Shown piece by piece: positions 34,738 through 43,460 of a DNA stretch of 52,012 bases. The notes beneath the pieces are model-generated. The model saw only the letters and a program-made list of their open reading frames with translations. It searched no databases and was not told the DNA's origin. The DNA comes from Bermanella sp034110565. Lineage in GTDB: Bacteria > Pseudomonadota > Gammaproteobacteria > Pseudomonadales > Oceanobacteraceae. Numbering within the stretch: position 1 is the first letter of the stretch; each line of letters starts with the position of its first letter. A program made the position numbers and the translations under genes. The stretch lies in NCBI GenBank assembly GCA_034110565.1, contig JAWUYY010000093.1, positions 1 to 52,012 on the forward strand, in the 5' to 3' direction.

Positions 34738-35511
34738 TTATTTGAAGTATAAAAATGGGTCTTGAGCTTTACCTTTGTAACGAATTTCAAAGTAAAGCCT
34801 TGCCTGTTTACCATCTCCTTCGCCGACAGCAGCGATCAATTGACCTTTCTTAACAAGATCCCCTTCAAAGACATAATTTGAGTAATTGTTGCCATATACA
34901 CTGATGATATTATTCGAGTGTTGGACGAGTATTAAATTGCCATAGCTGTTAATAGCATTGCCGCTGTATATCACTTCGCCATTTTCGATGGCCACAATTG
35001 GGTCGCCTAGTTTTGAAGTGAGTTCAATGCCGTGCTTGTGTTGGGCATATTCTACGTCCTGTATATTGGGTTGTTTTTCTAAAGGCCATTGAAGGTCATT
35101 AATAAGTTGTGGCATTACTACTGTCGCAGCATCACGGGGCGCAGCATTAGCAGCTTGTTCCCCTGAGGCTTTAAAGCCTAAGTTTTGCTGTAAGAGAGGC
35201 AAAAGTAATGCTTGTTGATCGGTTGTCAGTAGCTGTTGGTTTTGGTTGAAAGCAAATTCTTTAAGGCCAAGTGTAATGCTGGTAAACATAAGTAAGGCTA
35301 AAACAAATGTTAAGCCTAGTTCACGGTATCCAATGTGATGACGAAGAATATGATCAGACGTTGCCTCTAATCGGGTTAGGCGTTTATCCATATGAGTGAC
35401 TCGATTGTTTAAGCCTAATAAAAATCGAGCGCTGCCCTTTGTTTGGCTTTTAAGATTAATTGCCTTATTTGAGTGGGTTTCATTTTTAACTAGCTTTGGT
35501 TGAGTTAACAT
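34738..35511 (-). CDS. M23/LytM-domain protein with degenerate active site
   Basis: A 257-residue protein with a basic cytoplasmic N-terminus, one membrane helix (about residues 68-85) and a C-terminal LytM domain (about 150-255). Active M23 peptidases have HxGxD, HxH and LHFEI zinc ligands. Here the first motif reads HKHGIEL, with Glu for Asp; the later YxH is YGN; and the last is LYFEIR, with Tyr for His. At least two zinc ligands are therefore lost, as in EnvC and NlpD, which activate amidases rather than cut peptidoglycan. It is convergent with the lpxK operon and occupies the usual kdsB position. Confidence 0.88.
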   Translation of the reverse strand: MLTQPKLVKNETHSNKAINLKSQTKGSARFLLGLNNRVTHMDKRLTRLEATSDHILRHHIGYRELGLTFVLALLMFTSITLGLKEFAFNQNQQLLTTDQQALLLPLLQQNLGFKASGEQAANAAPRDAATVVMPQLINDLQWPLEKQPNIQDVEYAQHKHGIELTSKLGDPIVAIENGEVIYSGNAINSYGNLILVQHSNNIISVYGNNYSNYVFEGDLVKKGQLIAAVGEGDGKQARLYFEIRYKGKAQDPFLYFK

Positions 35512-35658
35512 AAGTCATGGTCACAGTTACATTTTGTTTAATAAAAGCATAATGTTTGCCAGTTTTAAGAAAACGCTGAGAATAGGGTTTAATACGTGTT
35601 TGATTTGATGCTGGCGGCAAGCTTCTTCCTTTAAAGGGGCAGATGGAGGTCATTTTTT

Positions 35659-36117
35659 ATGAAAGTGTTGTTTGTATGTTTAGGCAATATTTGCCGTTCC
35701 CCAACCGCTGAGGCCGTATTACGGCACGTTACAATTGCGCGCCAATTAGATATCGAAATTGATAGTGCAGGTACAGCGGCTTACCATATTGGAAAGTCAC
35801 CTGACTCAAGATCTGAACAGGCGGCAAGTGAGCGTGGTATATCTATGCAGGGTCAATGTGCTAGGCAGGTTGCAGTTGATGATTTTTATCGCTTTGATTA
35901 TATATTTGCGATGGATAAAGCGAATTACCAAGAGTTAATGGCCATTAGGCCAACCAATAGCAGCGCCCAACTGGCTTTATTTTTAAATGAATTTGGCACT
36001 TTGGGTTACGATGAAGTACCTGATCCTTATTATGGTAGTGGGGATGGCTTTAAGCTTGTGCTAGATATACTTGAAGATGGGTGCGAACAATTTTTGATGA
36101 AGAAGGTTTTACCATGA
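35659..36117 (+). CDS. Low-molecular-weight protein-tyrosine phosphatase
   Basis: A 152-residue phosphatase with the P-loop CLGNICRS (Cys7, Cys12, Arg13) at the N-terminus and the general-acid DPYYG near residue 120. It hydrolyses phosphotyrosine or low-molecular-weight phosphate esters; the substrate is unknown, and no tyrosine kinase or exopolysaccharide gene is beside it. A GGAGG ribosome-binding site lies 8 bases before the ATG. It overlaps murB by 4 bases (ATGA). The pair lpm-phosphatase/murB also follows kdsB in Pseudomonas. Confidence 0.93.
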   Translation: MKVLFVCLGNICRSPTAEAVLRHVTIARQLDIEIDSAGTAAYHIGKSPDSRSEQAASERGISMQGQCARQVAVDDFYRFDYIFAMDKANYQELMAIRPTNSSAQLALFLNEFGTLGYDEVPDPYYGSGDGFKLVLDILEDGCEQFLMKKVLP

Positions 36118-37121
36118 ATATTCAACCTAATGTTTCTTTGCAAACATTTAACACCTTGGGTGTTCATGCTTATGCGCAATTTATGGCGCAAGTAAATAGT
36201 GTTGAGCAGTTCAAAGAAGTGGCTGCTTTTGCAAAAGAATCTGACCTGAAGATTAAGGTTTTAGGGGGAGGCAGTAATGTGGTGCTGCCTGAAGTCGTCT
36301 CTGGCCTAGTATTACAGTATACAGGTTGCCAGTGTGAGGTTGTGAGTGATCATGACGATCATGTAGTGATCCGCGTAGAGGCAGGCTTTAACTGGCATGA
36401 GTTAGTTATGCACTCTCTACAACAAGGTTGGTATGGCTTACAAAACCTCGCTTATATACCAGGGTTAGTAGGGGCTGCGCCTGTTCAGAATATTGGGGCT
36501 TATGGTGTTGAGGTTAAAGATTATATTTGTAGTGTGCGTGGTGTGTTACTTGACACATTTGAAGAATTTCAACTTTCAAATGATGCTTGTCAGTTTGAAT
36601 ATCGAGAAAGTATTTTTAAGCACGCTTTAGATGGCAAAATATTGATAACGTCAGTGGACTTTATATTGAGCAAAACCCCTGATGTAAACGTCAGTTATGC
36701 GCCTTTAGATCAAATGGCAAAAGAGCAGGGTGAGCCCACGCCTTTGGCCTTAGCCGGCTGGGTCATCGATGTACGTAAAAGTAAGTTACCTCAACCCGAT
36801 GAGTTACCTAATGCAGGTTCCTTTTTCAAAAACCCAGTAATAGGTATGGATGTATTTGTGCAATTAAAGAATAAATACCCCAATATTCCTCATTACGAAC
36901 AGGCCAGTGGTGTGAAAGTACCAGCCGGGTGGTTGATTGACCAGCTTGGGTTTAAGGGTAAAATATTTGGGCCTGTAAGTGTGCATAAGCAACAAGCGCT
37001 GGTATTGATTAATCATGGGGGATCAGGTGAGGATGTGTTGGCTGCAGCCAAAGAGATCAAGCAGGCAGTTAAAGATAGGTACGCAATAGACTTAGAGCAA
37101 GAGCCTAGAATTTTCGCATAA
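36114..37121 (+). CDS. murB: UDP-N-acetylenolpyruvoylglucosamine reductase
   Basis: A 335-residue FAD enzyme that reduces UDP-GlcNAc-enolpyruvate to UDP-MurNAc, the second step of peptidoglycan precursor synthesis. Motifs are NTLGVHAYAQF, the FAD site VLGGGSNVVLPE, GLQNLAYIPGLVGAAPVQNIGAYG, YRESIFK, and PNAGSFFKNPV with the catalytic Ser, ending in a conserved Glu near EQEPRIF. The frame opens 11 codons earlier, but ATG 36114 overlaps the phosphatase stop and has a GAAGG site. Type I MurB by length. Confidence 0.95.
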   Translation: MNIQPNVSLQTFNTLGVHAYAQFMAQVNSVEQFKEVAAFAKESDLKIKVLGGGSNVVLPEVVSGLVLQYTGCQCEVVSDHDDHVVIRVEAGFNWHELVMHSLQQGWYGLQNLAYIPGLVGAAPVQNIGAYGVEVKDYICSVRGVLLDTFEEFQLSNDACQFEYRESIFKHALDGKILITSVDFILSKTPDVNVSYAPLDQMAKEQGEPTPLALAGWVIDVRKSKLPQPDELPNAGSFFKNPVIGMDVFVQLKNKYPNIPHYEQASGVKVPAGWLIDQLGFKGKIFGPVSVHKQQALVLINHGGSGEDVLAAAKEIKQAVKDRYAIDLEQEPRIFA

Positions 37122-37141
37122 AGTCAGAGGTTGCAGGTAAT

Positions 37142-37170
37142 AAAAAAGGGACTCATTGAGTCCCTTTTTT
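37142..37170. terminator. Bidirectional terminator between murB and rne
   Basis: GGGACTC pairs with GAGTCCC around an ATT loop, with six A residues before and six T residues after. It serves convergent murB and rne. Confidence 0.93.
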
Positions 37171-37184
37171 ATTTTACAATCTAA

Positions 37185-39791
37185 TTAAGAGTTAGATTGT
37201 TGAGCTTCTCGCTCACGGCGTTTCACTTCTCTTGGGTCGTTGTAAGCACGTTTAGGCTTACTGTTTGACTCAGGCATATCACTGGCAGAAGGTGTTAATT
37301 GTGCAGCGGTTGGTGCAACAGGTGCTGCCTCAGCTGGTTTGTTAACAATAGTTTCTTCCTTTGTTGGTGCTTGTGCTTTTGGCTGTTCGTTAATAGGAGC
37401 GGTTTTTGGCTCCATTTTAACCTCTGCTTTTGGCTCAACTTTGGCTTCAACTTTTTGTTCGGCTTTAGCTTCTGATTGAGCTTGCTCAGGTTTGTTTTCA
37501 GTTGCTTTCTCAACAGGTGCTTTAATCGGCTCAGCTTGAACTGGCTTTTGCTCCACTGCTTGAGGCGCTTCAGTTTTAATAACGGCTACGGCTTTAACAT
37601 CTGTAACGGCTTGAACATCAGTCACTCTGCTTTCAGCAGGTGGTGCTGTGTTAACAGGTTTCCTTTCTGTTTTTATCGTTTCTTTTTCAATAGCTTTAGG
37701 CTTGGTGTTTACGTCTTCGATTTTACGAGAAACGTTTTCATCTAACTTATTAGGCTGTTGGGTGCGATTACGACGACGAGCGGTGTTTTGATTGCGGTTT
37801 TCATCGCGATCAGTATTGCGTTCGCTGTTGCCGTTACGGTTATCACTACGTTCGCGACGAGGTTGCTCAGTACGACCTTCATTACGGTTTTCGTTGCGAC
37901 CCTCGTTACGATTGCCACTACGGGTTTCGTTACGCTTATCGTTACCGCGACTTTCGTTGCGGTTGTTGCTACGGGCGTCTTTCTTTGGCTCGTTGCGACG
38001 ATTGCGATTATTGTTAGGACGATTGCCATTACCATTGCTATTACGAGGCGCAGCGTTACGATTATTGCGTGTGTTCGTATTTTTGCTGCTACCTTTTTGG
38101 TTTTTCTTGGCGGATTTGTTGTCGCTTTCAAATAAACCAGAAACTGCGCTAGCAATTTTACTGAACAAGCCTGGCGCTTTTGCTGGTGCAGCGGCTTTTG
38201 GTGCAGGCGCTCGAGCAGAGGAAACAGCTTGAACGGCAGCGGCTTCTTTTTTCACTAGCGTACTTTGCTCTGTGGCCAGTTCTTGCTGATAGTTGATCTC
38301 GAAACTCACTTGGTCAACTTGATTATCGCCTGTGCGCACACGTGACACTTCAAAGTGAGGGGTGTGGAAGTTCGGGTTGGGGATAATAAGTAACTGAGCT
38401 TCATGACGTTGTTCAATGGCCATGATTTCTTGGCGTTTTTCATTAGTCAAGAACGTGGATACTTCTAGTGGAACAAGTGCACGAACTTGTGCAGTGTTTT
38501 CTTTGCTGGCCTCTTCTTCGATTAAGCGAAGTAGAGATAAGCTCAAAGAGCGCATGTCGCGAATAAAGCCTGTGCCTTCACAGCGAGGACAAACGTGTCC
38601 ACTGGTCTCACCAAGGGAAGGGCGTAAGCGCTGGCGAGACATTTCTAGTAAACCAAAACGAGAGATGCGACCCACTTGTACACGTGCGCGGTCAATTTCT
38701 AATGCATCTTTAACACGGTTTTCAACGTCACGCTGATTCTTGTTAGACATCATGTCGATGAAGTCGATAACGATCAGGCCACCAATATCACGAAGGCGTA
38801 ATTGACGAGCAATTTCGTCTGCTGCCTCAAGGTTTGTGCTGACTGCTGTGTCTTCGATATCTGAGCCTTTAGTGGCGCGTGAAGAGTTGATATCGATAGA
38901 AATCAACGCTTCTGTAGTATCGATAACAATTGAGCCGCCAGATGGTAGTTTCACTTCACGCTGGAAGGCTGTTTCGATCTGGGCTTCGATTTGGTAGCGA
39001 CTAAACAAAGGCGTAGAGTCTTCGTATAGTTTAATTTTGTTTTCGTACTGAGGCATAACATGCTGAACAAAGCTTAATGCTTCTTCGTACACGGTTTTGT
39101 CATCTATTAATACTTCACCAATATCTTGGCGTAGGTAATCGCGAATCGCGCGAATAACTACATTGCTTTCTTGTAATAATAGGCAAGGCGCTTTGCGGGT
39201 TTCTGATGCACCTTTGATAGAGTCCCAAAGTAGGCATAGGTAATCTAGATCCCACTGTAGGTCTTCAGCTGCACGGCCAATACCGGCTGTACGAACAATA
39301 ACTCCCATATTATTAGGGACAGTTACGTCGCGCATAGCATCACGGATTTGGTTGCGTTCATCACCTTCGATGCGACGAGAAATACCGCCAGCACGAGCAT
39401 TGTTTGGCATAAGTACCAAGTAACGACCAGCAAGACTGATCATGCTAGTAAGGGCTGCACCCTTATTACCACGTTCTTCTTTGTCTACCTGAACAATGAC
39501 TTCTTGACCTTCTTCGATTACATCTTTGATGTTCGGGCGGCCAGATGTTGAAGCTTTAAAGTATTCGCGAGAAATTTCTTTAAGAGGCAGGAATCCGTGA
39601 CGTTCAGCGCCAAAGTCTACGAAAGCAGCTTCGAGACTAGGTTCTATGCGGGTAATTCTACCCTTATAGATGTTGGCTTTCTTTTGTTCACGGGTTGTAG
39701 GTTCAATATCTAAATCGTACAGACGTTGGCCATCTACTAGCGCGACACGCAACTCTTCTGATTGAGTTGCGTTAATTAGCATTCTTTTCAT
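37185..39791 (-). CDS. rne: Ribonuclease E
   Basis: An 868-residue endoribonuclease that initiates mRNA decay and processes rRNA and tRNA. The N-terminal catalytic half has an S1 domain (about 37-120, with AAFVDFGAERHGFLPLKEI), the 5'-sensor, catalytic Asp residues in ISIDINSSRAT and IVIDFIDMM, and the zinc-link CPRCEGTG near residue 400. The C-terminal half is low-complexity: an Arg/Asn-rich tract of about 100 residues, then Glu/Lys/Pro/Ala-rich repeats, the expected scaffold for RNA and degradosome partners. It ends with KRAYNDPREVKRRE, a basic tail. It is divergent from rluC across a long leader. Confidence 0.96.
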   Translation of the reverse strand: MKRMLINATQSEELRVALVDGQRLYDLDIEPTTREQKKANIYKGRITRIEPSLEAAFVDFGAERHGFLPLKEISREYFKASTSGRPNIKDVIEEGQEVIVQVDKEERGNKGAALTSMISLAGRYLVLMPNNARAGGISRRIEGDERNQIRDAMRDVTVPNNMGVIVRTAGIGRAAEDLQWDLDYLCLLWDSIKGASETRKAPCLLLQESNVVIRAIRDYLRQDIGEVLIDDKTVYEEALSFVQHVMPQYENKIKLYEDSTPLFSRYQIEAQIETAFQREVKLPSGGSIVIDTTEALISIDINSSRATKGSDIEDTAVSTNLEAADEIARQLRLRDIGGLIVIDFIDMMSNKNQRDVENRVKDALEIDRARVQVGRISRFGLLEMSRQRLRPSLGETSGHVCPRCEGTGFIRDMRSLSLSLLRLIEEEASKENTAQVRALVPLEVSTFLTNEKRQEIMAIEQRHEAQLLIIPNPNFHTPHFEVSRVRTGDNQVDQVSFEINYQQELATEQSTLVKKEAAAVQAVSSARAPAPKAAAPAKAPGLFSKIASAVSGLFESDNKSAKKNQKGSSKNTNTRNNRNAAPRNSNGNGNRPNNNRNRRNEPKKDARSNNRNESRGNDKRNETRSGNRNEGRNENRNEGRTEQPRRERSDNRNGNSERNTDRDENRNQNTARRRNRTQQPNKLDENVSRKIEDVNTKPKAIEKETIKTERKPVNTAPPAESRVTDVQAVTDVKAVAVIKTEAPQAVEQKPVQAEPIKAPVEKATENKPEQAQSEAKAEQKVEAKVEPKAEVKMEPKTAPINEQPKAQAPTKEETIVNKPAEAAPVAPTAAQLTPSASDMPESNSKPKRAYNDPREVKRREREAQQSNS
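37760..38070 (-). repeat. Low-complexity Arg/Asn-coding repeat tract in rne
   Basis: About 300 bases built of degenerate short units, on the plus strand CGTTACG, CGTTGCG and similar, coding for repeated NRNE, RNEGR, NNRN and NRNR on the minus strand. It accounts for misleading long open frames on the opposite strand. The encoded tract is probably disordered and RNA-binding. Confidence 0.7.
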
Positions 39792-40202
39792 TAACTTTTA
39801 GAGCTCATATTTGTGTGGTTCTGATATGAATCACAAGGGTTGAGCTAATCAAAATATTTATGCGTGCTTTGCATGGACTTCTATACCGATTCTAGGATTG
39901 ACTGCGTCCAAGCAGGGGTGTTTAGCTAGTTTTACTATGAATTTGCTAACACCGACACGAAACATAAGCTGATTTAGCAAGACCCCTTGCTCAATCAGAA
40001 CGTATCGTTTTTCTTATTTAGCGGCAAATTGGCCGCTAAATGCCAAAATTCCGGGAAGTTTATATCTAACATTCCCAAACTTACGTTATCATCCGGGCCC
40101 AATGTTGTTTGGGGCGCTTTAGCCCTGGGTACAACCGGAATGGCTGAATATAGCAAAGATTGGCAGTGCGTCAAACCAGTTTTTCTTAACTATGAGTTTT
40201 AT
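39792..40202. other. 411-base rne/rluC divergent leader with several inverted repeats
   Basis: No gene is supported here, although the rluC frame stays open back to 39987. Three inverted repeats are visible: TTTAGCGGC/GCCGCTAAA (40017-40040, 9 bp, loop of 6), TTGCTAA/TTAGCAA (39943-39949 with 39974-39980), and GGGAA/TTCCC with an overlapping alternative AAGTTT/AAACTT pairing (about 40053-40082). None is followed by a T run. RNase E in E. coli controls its own mRNA through a long structured 5' leader; a similar role on the minus strand is inferred. Confidence 0.6.
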
Positions 40203-41162
40203 ATGTCTGAAAGTTCTAAACGCGAGGTCATTTTTGAAGAAGTAAGCCTAGATTATGCGGGGCAGCGTCTGGATAACTTCTTAATGACTCGTATGAAGGG
40301 AGTACCAAAATCCCTGATATATCGTGTGATTCGTAAGGGAGAGGTACGGGTTAACAAAGGCCGTAGCAAACCAGAATATAAATTGAAAGCAGGGGATCTA
40401 GTCCGAATTCCTCCTGTTCGAGTAAAAGAAGAGATTAAAATCGATAATGTGCCAGATAAGATGGCTCATGATATTGAATCATCTATTTTATTTGAAGACG
40501 ATTACTTAATCGCCGTGAATAAACCTAGAGGTATGGCGGTTCATGGTGGTAGCGGGATTAGCCTAGGGTTAATTGAGGCTCTGCGTGTGATTCGCCCAGA
40601 CTCCAAACGTTTAGAGTTGGTTCATAGGTTGGATAGGGACACTTCAGGTGTGATTTTGGTGGCAAAGAGGCGTTCAGTGTTAGTTGCATTGCATGCTATG
40701 TTGCAGAAAAAGACGGGCATCCAAAAGCGATATTGGGCTTTAGTATACGGTAGCTGGCCTAAACATATGAAAGAAGTGACTGCACCTTTGTTAAAAAATG
40801 AGCTGCAATCGGGTGAGCGTATCGTGCGAGTGTCACAGCAAGGTAAGCCTTGTCATACTCGTTATTCCTTGGAGCGACGCTTTGAGGGTTACACCTTGCT
40901 TAATGCTGAGCCTGTAACGGGTCGCACTCATCAGATTAGGGTCCACTGTCAGTTTGCCGGCCACTCTATTGTAGGTGATGAAAAATACGCGACGGACGAT
41001 GAGTTAAAGCAGGCAAAAATAGCGGGTGGTAAGCGTTTATTTTTACATGCTAAATCTTTGCGATTCATTCATCCGCAAACGAAAGAGAAATTGACCATTG
41101 AGGCGCCACTGGATCCACTCTATGAGTCATTTTTAAAATCGTTAATACCAGAAATTAAGTAA
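40203..41162 (+). CDS. rluC: 23S rRNA pseudouridine synthase RluC
   Basis: A 319-residue enzyme that makes pseudouridine at 23S rRNA positions 955, 2504 and 2580 (E. coli numbering). An N-terminal S4 RNA-binding domain (QRLDNFLMTRMKGVPKSLIYR) is followed by the catalytic domain with HRLDRDTSG, whose Asp falls at residue 144, the same number as in E. coli RluC, and the late PVTGRTHQIRVH. Starting at ATG 40203 gives 319 residues, the E. coli length, so I reject the 72-residue upstream extension. The HAD phosphatase gene follows after 7 bases. Confidence 0.95.
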   Translation: MSESSKREVIFEEVSLDYAGQRLDNFLMTRMKGVPKSLIYRVIRKGEVRVNKGRSKPEYKLKAGDLVRIPPVRVKEEIKIDNVPDKMAHDIESSILFEDDYLIAVNKPRGMAVHGGSGISLGLIEALRVIRPDSKRLELVHRLDRDTSGVILVAKRRSVLVALHAMLQKKTGIQKRYWALVYGSWPKHMKEVTAPLLKNELQSGERIVRVSQQGKPCHTRYSLERRFEGYTLLNAEPVTGRTHQIRVHCQFAGHSIVGDEKYATDDELKQAKIAGGKRLFLHAKSLRFIHPQTKEKLTIEAPLDPLYESFLKSLIPEIK

Positions 41163-41169
41163 GAGATAA

Positions 41170-41841
41170 ATGAAGTATCAAGCAATTGTTTTTGATTGGG
41201 ATGGCACTGTAGCGGATTCAACTGGGCGAATCGTTGAATCCATGCAGTGTGCAGCAAAAGATTTTGATTTGCCGTTTCGTAATGAATATGACGTCAAACA
41301 AATTATTGGGTTAGGTTTGCCAGAGGCTATTATAAGTTTATGGCCACAACTTGAGGCAGATCGAAAAGTTGTGAAGGGCATTGCAAAGCAATATGGTGTT
41401 CATTACCAAGATGAGCGACGCTCTGAGGTGGTTTTGTTTAACCACGCATTGGAACTATTTAAACTAATTAAACGTCTTGATTTGAAACTTGCGGTTGCCA
41501 CGGGCAAAGGGCGGGTTGGTTTAGATAGGGTGTTGGATCAATTTCAGCTTGCGCCGATGTTTGATGATACTTGTTGTGCGGATGAAACGCGTTCAAAACC
41601 CCATCCTTTAATGTTGCATGAGCTTTCACGGTCATTAAATGTTGATAATGAAAACATGCTAATGATAGGTGATACCCAATTTGATTTAGATATGGCACAT
41701 AATGCGGGTATGGATTCTATCGCCATTACCCATGGCGCTCATAGTTTAGAGAAATTAAAGCAAAGCAATCCCATGTTGATAGTTGATGATTTAAAACAGT
41801 TATCGCAATGGTTGTCTGCTCAATTTGAGCCTGTGCTTTAA
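41170..41841 (+). CDS. HAD-family hydrolase (phosphoglycolate phosphatase-like)
   Basis: A 223-residue haloacid dehalogenase-type phosphatase. Motif I is FDWDGTVADS (Asp9, Asp11), motif II VATGKG (Thr), motif III Lys in ETRSKPHP and motif IV MIGDTQFDLDMA. The cap is a small helical bundle, subclass IA, as in Gph. The substrate is not determined. It follows rluC by 7 bases with a TAAGAG site, the same neighbour as in Pseudomonas. Confidence 0.9.
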   Translation: MKYQAIVFDWDGTVADSTGRIVESMQCAAKDFDLPFRNEYDVKQIIGLGLPEAIISLWPQLEADRKVVKGIAKQYGVHYQDERRSEVVLFNHALELFKLIKRLDLKLAVATGKGRVGLDRVLDQFQLAPMFDDTCCADETRSKPHPLMLHELSRSLNVDNENMLMIGDTQFDLDMAHNAGMDSIAITHGAHSLEKLKQSNPMLIVDDLKQLSQWLSAQFEPVL

Positions 41842-41875
41842 AAAAGAATGATAAAAGTAGAAATAGGGAAAACGT

Positions 41876-42847
41876 ATGTATCAAGAACCTGTTGATCGAC
41901 CTCAGTCTGATAAAGAATGGAAATTAATTGAAAAGGTAGTCGGTAGTATCAATACCGAGCAGCGTCGCTCACGACGCTGGGGTATCTTTTTTAAACTCAT
42001 GACGTTTGCATATCTGTTTATTGCCTTGGCTATTTTCGCGCCAAGCAGTATTGATACTCAAGACTTGGGTATTGATGGAGAGTTTACAGCGATGGTTGAA
42101 GTGAAGGGTGTGATTGCAGCCGGCGAAGAAGCCTCCGCAGACCTGATTGTGACGGGCTTACGCAAAGCGTTTGAAGCCGAAGGCACCAAGGCAGTTATCC
42201 TGCGAATTAACAGTCCTGGCGGCTCACCAGTTCAGTCTGGCTATGTTTATGATGAGATTATGCGTTTGCGTGAGTTGCATGCGGATATTCCGGTCTATGC
42301 AGTTATTTCTGATCTAGGGGCATCGGGTGCTTATTATATTGCAGCGGCTGCCAATGAGATTTATGCCGATAAAGCCAGCTTGGTTGGTTCGATCGGCGTG
42401 GTAGGTTCGGGTTTTGGTTTTGTTGGTGCTATGGATAAATTGGGTGTTGAGCGCCGTCAATTTACAGCAGGTGAGCACAAGGGATTCCTTGATCCGTTTA
42501 CGCCAATTAATAAAGAAGAAAAGGTTTTTTGGGAGGGGGTATTATCCACCACTCATAAACAGTTTATCGATCAAGTGAAAAAAGGGCGGGGAGACAGGCT
42601 AGCAGACGATGCTAAATTGTTTAGCGGGCTAGTTTGGACAGGTGAGCAGGCCCTATCTTTGGGTTTGATTGACGGTCTGGGTAGTTCGAGTTATGTTGCC
42701 CGAGAGTTGGTTGGAGCGCAGAAGATTGTTGATTTTACGCCTCAACCAACACCGTTTGAGGCGTTGATTGGTCGCTTTGGTGCTTCTATGGGCAAAAGCT
42801 TAGCCACTGCATTCGGGGTCAGTAGTACCCCGCTTAGCCTTAAATAG
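41876..42847 (+). CDS. sppA: S49 family signal-peptide peptidase (SppA-like, short form)
   Basis: A 323-residue membrane-anchored serine protease. One membrane helix (about residues 40-57) precedes the S49 domain with RINSPGGSPVQSG, catalytic Ser in DLGASGAYYIAAAA near residue 150 and catalytic Lys in DKASLVGSIGVVGSGFGF near 166. This is the short, single-domain form. It is thought to degrade leftover signal peptides. It lies between the HAD gene and yceD; the maf gene found here in Pseudomonas is absent. Confidence 0.92.
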   Translation: MYQEPVDRPQSDKEWKLIEKVVGSINTEQRRSRRWGIFFKLMTFAYLFIALAIFAPSSIDTQDLGIDGEFTAMVEVKGVIAAGEEASADLIVTGLRKAFEAEGTKAVILRINSPGGSPVQSGYVYDEIMRLRELHADIPVYAVISDLGASGAYYIAAAANEIYADKASLVGSIGVVGSGFGFVGAMDKLGVERRQFTAGEHKGFLDPFTPINKEEKVFWEGVLSTTHKQFIDQVKKGRGDRLADDAKLFSGLVWTGEQALSLGLIDGLGSSSYVARELVGAQKIVDFTPQPTPFEALIGRFGASMGKSLATAFGVSSTPLSLK

Positions 42848-42905
42848 GGTTAAACCTTGATTTTACTTGAGAAACCGTCAAATAGTTTTGACATAACCTA
42901 ACCCC

Positions 42906-43448
42906 ATGAGTACCATTACGCGCACTATGAACCAAGGTTTATTTCCAGTAAGAGTCGATCCGCTTAAATGCGTGGAACAAGAAGCTGAATTCAGCGGTTC
43001 CATTGCAGTGTCCAAGTTAGAACGGTTGCAAAACTTTCTACAGGACGACAGTGGTGAATCTCAAGTTGAAATCCAATTTGGTCATGATGAACAAGGCTTG
43101 CCCTTGTTACGTGGCCAGTGTCAAGCACAAGTACGCATGACATGTCAGCGCTGTATGAACCCGGTTGATGTGGATTTATCCACAAACTTTGAGCTCGGTA
43201 TCGTGTTTAGCGATGAGCAAGCAAAGCATCTACCAAAAAAGTACGAACCTGTACTTGCTGAGGGAGATAGCTTGGAACTGCTACCCGTGATTGAAGATGA
43301 GTTAATTCTCAGCCTTCCGATGTATGCTTATCACATTGAGTGTGATGAAAATGAATTGGTAGCTAAAGCTGAAGAAATGAAGCCAGTACCGGTTGAAACA
43401 GAAGCGCCGAATAATCCGTTCAGCGTACTTGAGCAATTAAAGAAATAG
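42906..43448 (+). CDS. yceD: YceD/DUF177 23S rRNA accumulation protein
   Basis: A 180-residue protein with the DUF177 features: a central VRMTCQRCMNPVDVDL CxxC pair and the later acidic VIEDELILSLPMYAYHIECDENE. In E. coli, YceD supports 23S rRNA accumulation and always precedes rpmF. Here rpmF starts 12 bases after its stop. Identification rests on both motif and position. Confidence 0.92.
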   Translation: MSTITRTMNQGLFPVRVDPLKCVEQEAEFSGSIAVSKLERLQNFLQDDSGESQVEIQFGHDEQGLPLLRGQCQAQVRMTCQRCMNPVDVDLSTNFELGIVFSDEQAKHLPKKYEPVLAEGDSLELLPVIEDELILSLPMYAYHIECDENELVAKAEEMKPVPVETEAPNNPFSVLEQLKK

Positions 43449-43460
43449 CAGGAGAGCCTA

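Noticed and set aside
37758..38232. Long open frames on the plus strand opposite rne.
   Set aside because: They arise from the low-complexity Arg/Asn repeat tract of rne and encode simple Val/Ile/Thr or Leu/Arg repeats.
40017..40040. 9-bp hairpin in the rne/rluC gap as a terminator.
   Set aside because: No T run follows it on either strand, so it is kept only as leader structure.
39987..40202. In-frame 72-residue N-terminal extension of RluC.
   Set aside because: ATG 40203 gives 319 residues with catalytic Asp144, the E. coli numbering; the extension is not protein-like and overlaps hairpins of the leader.
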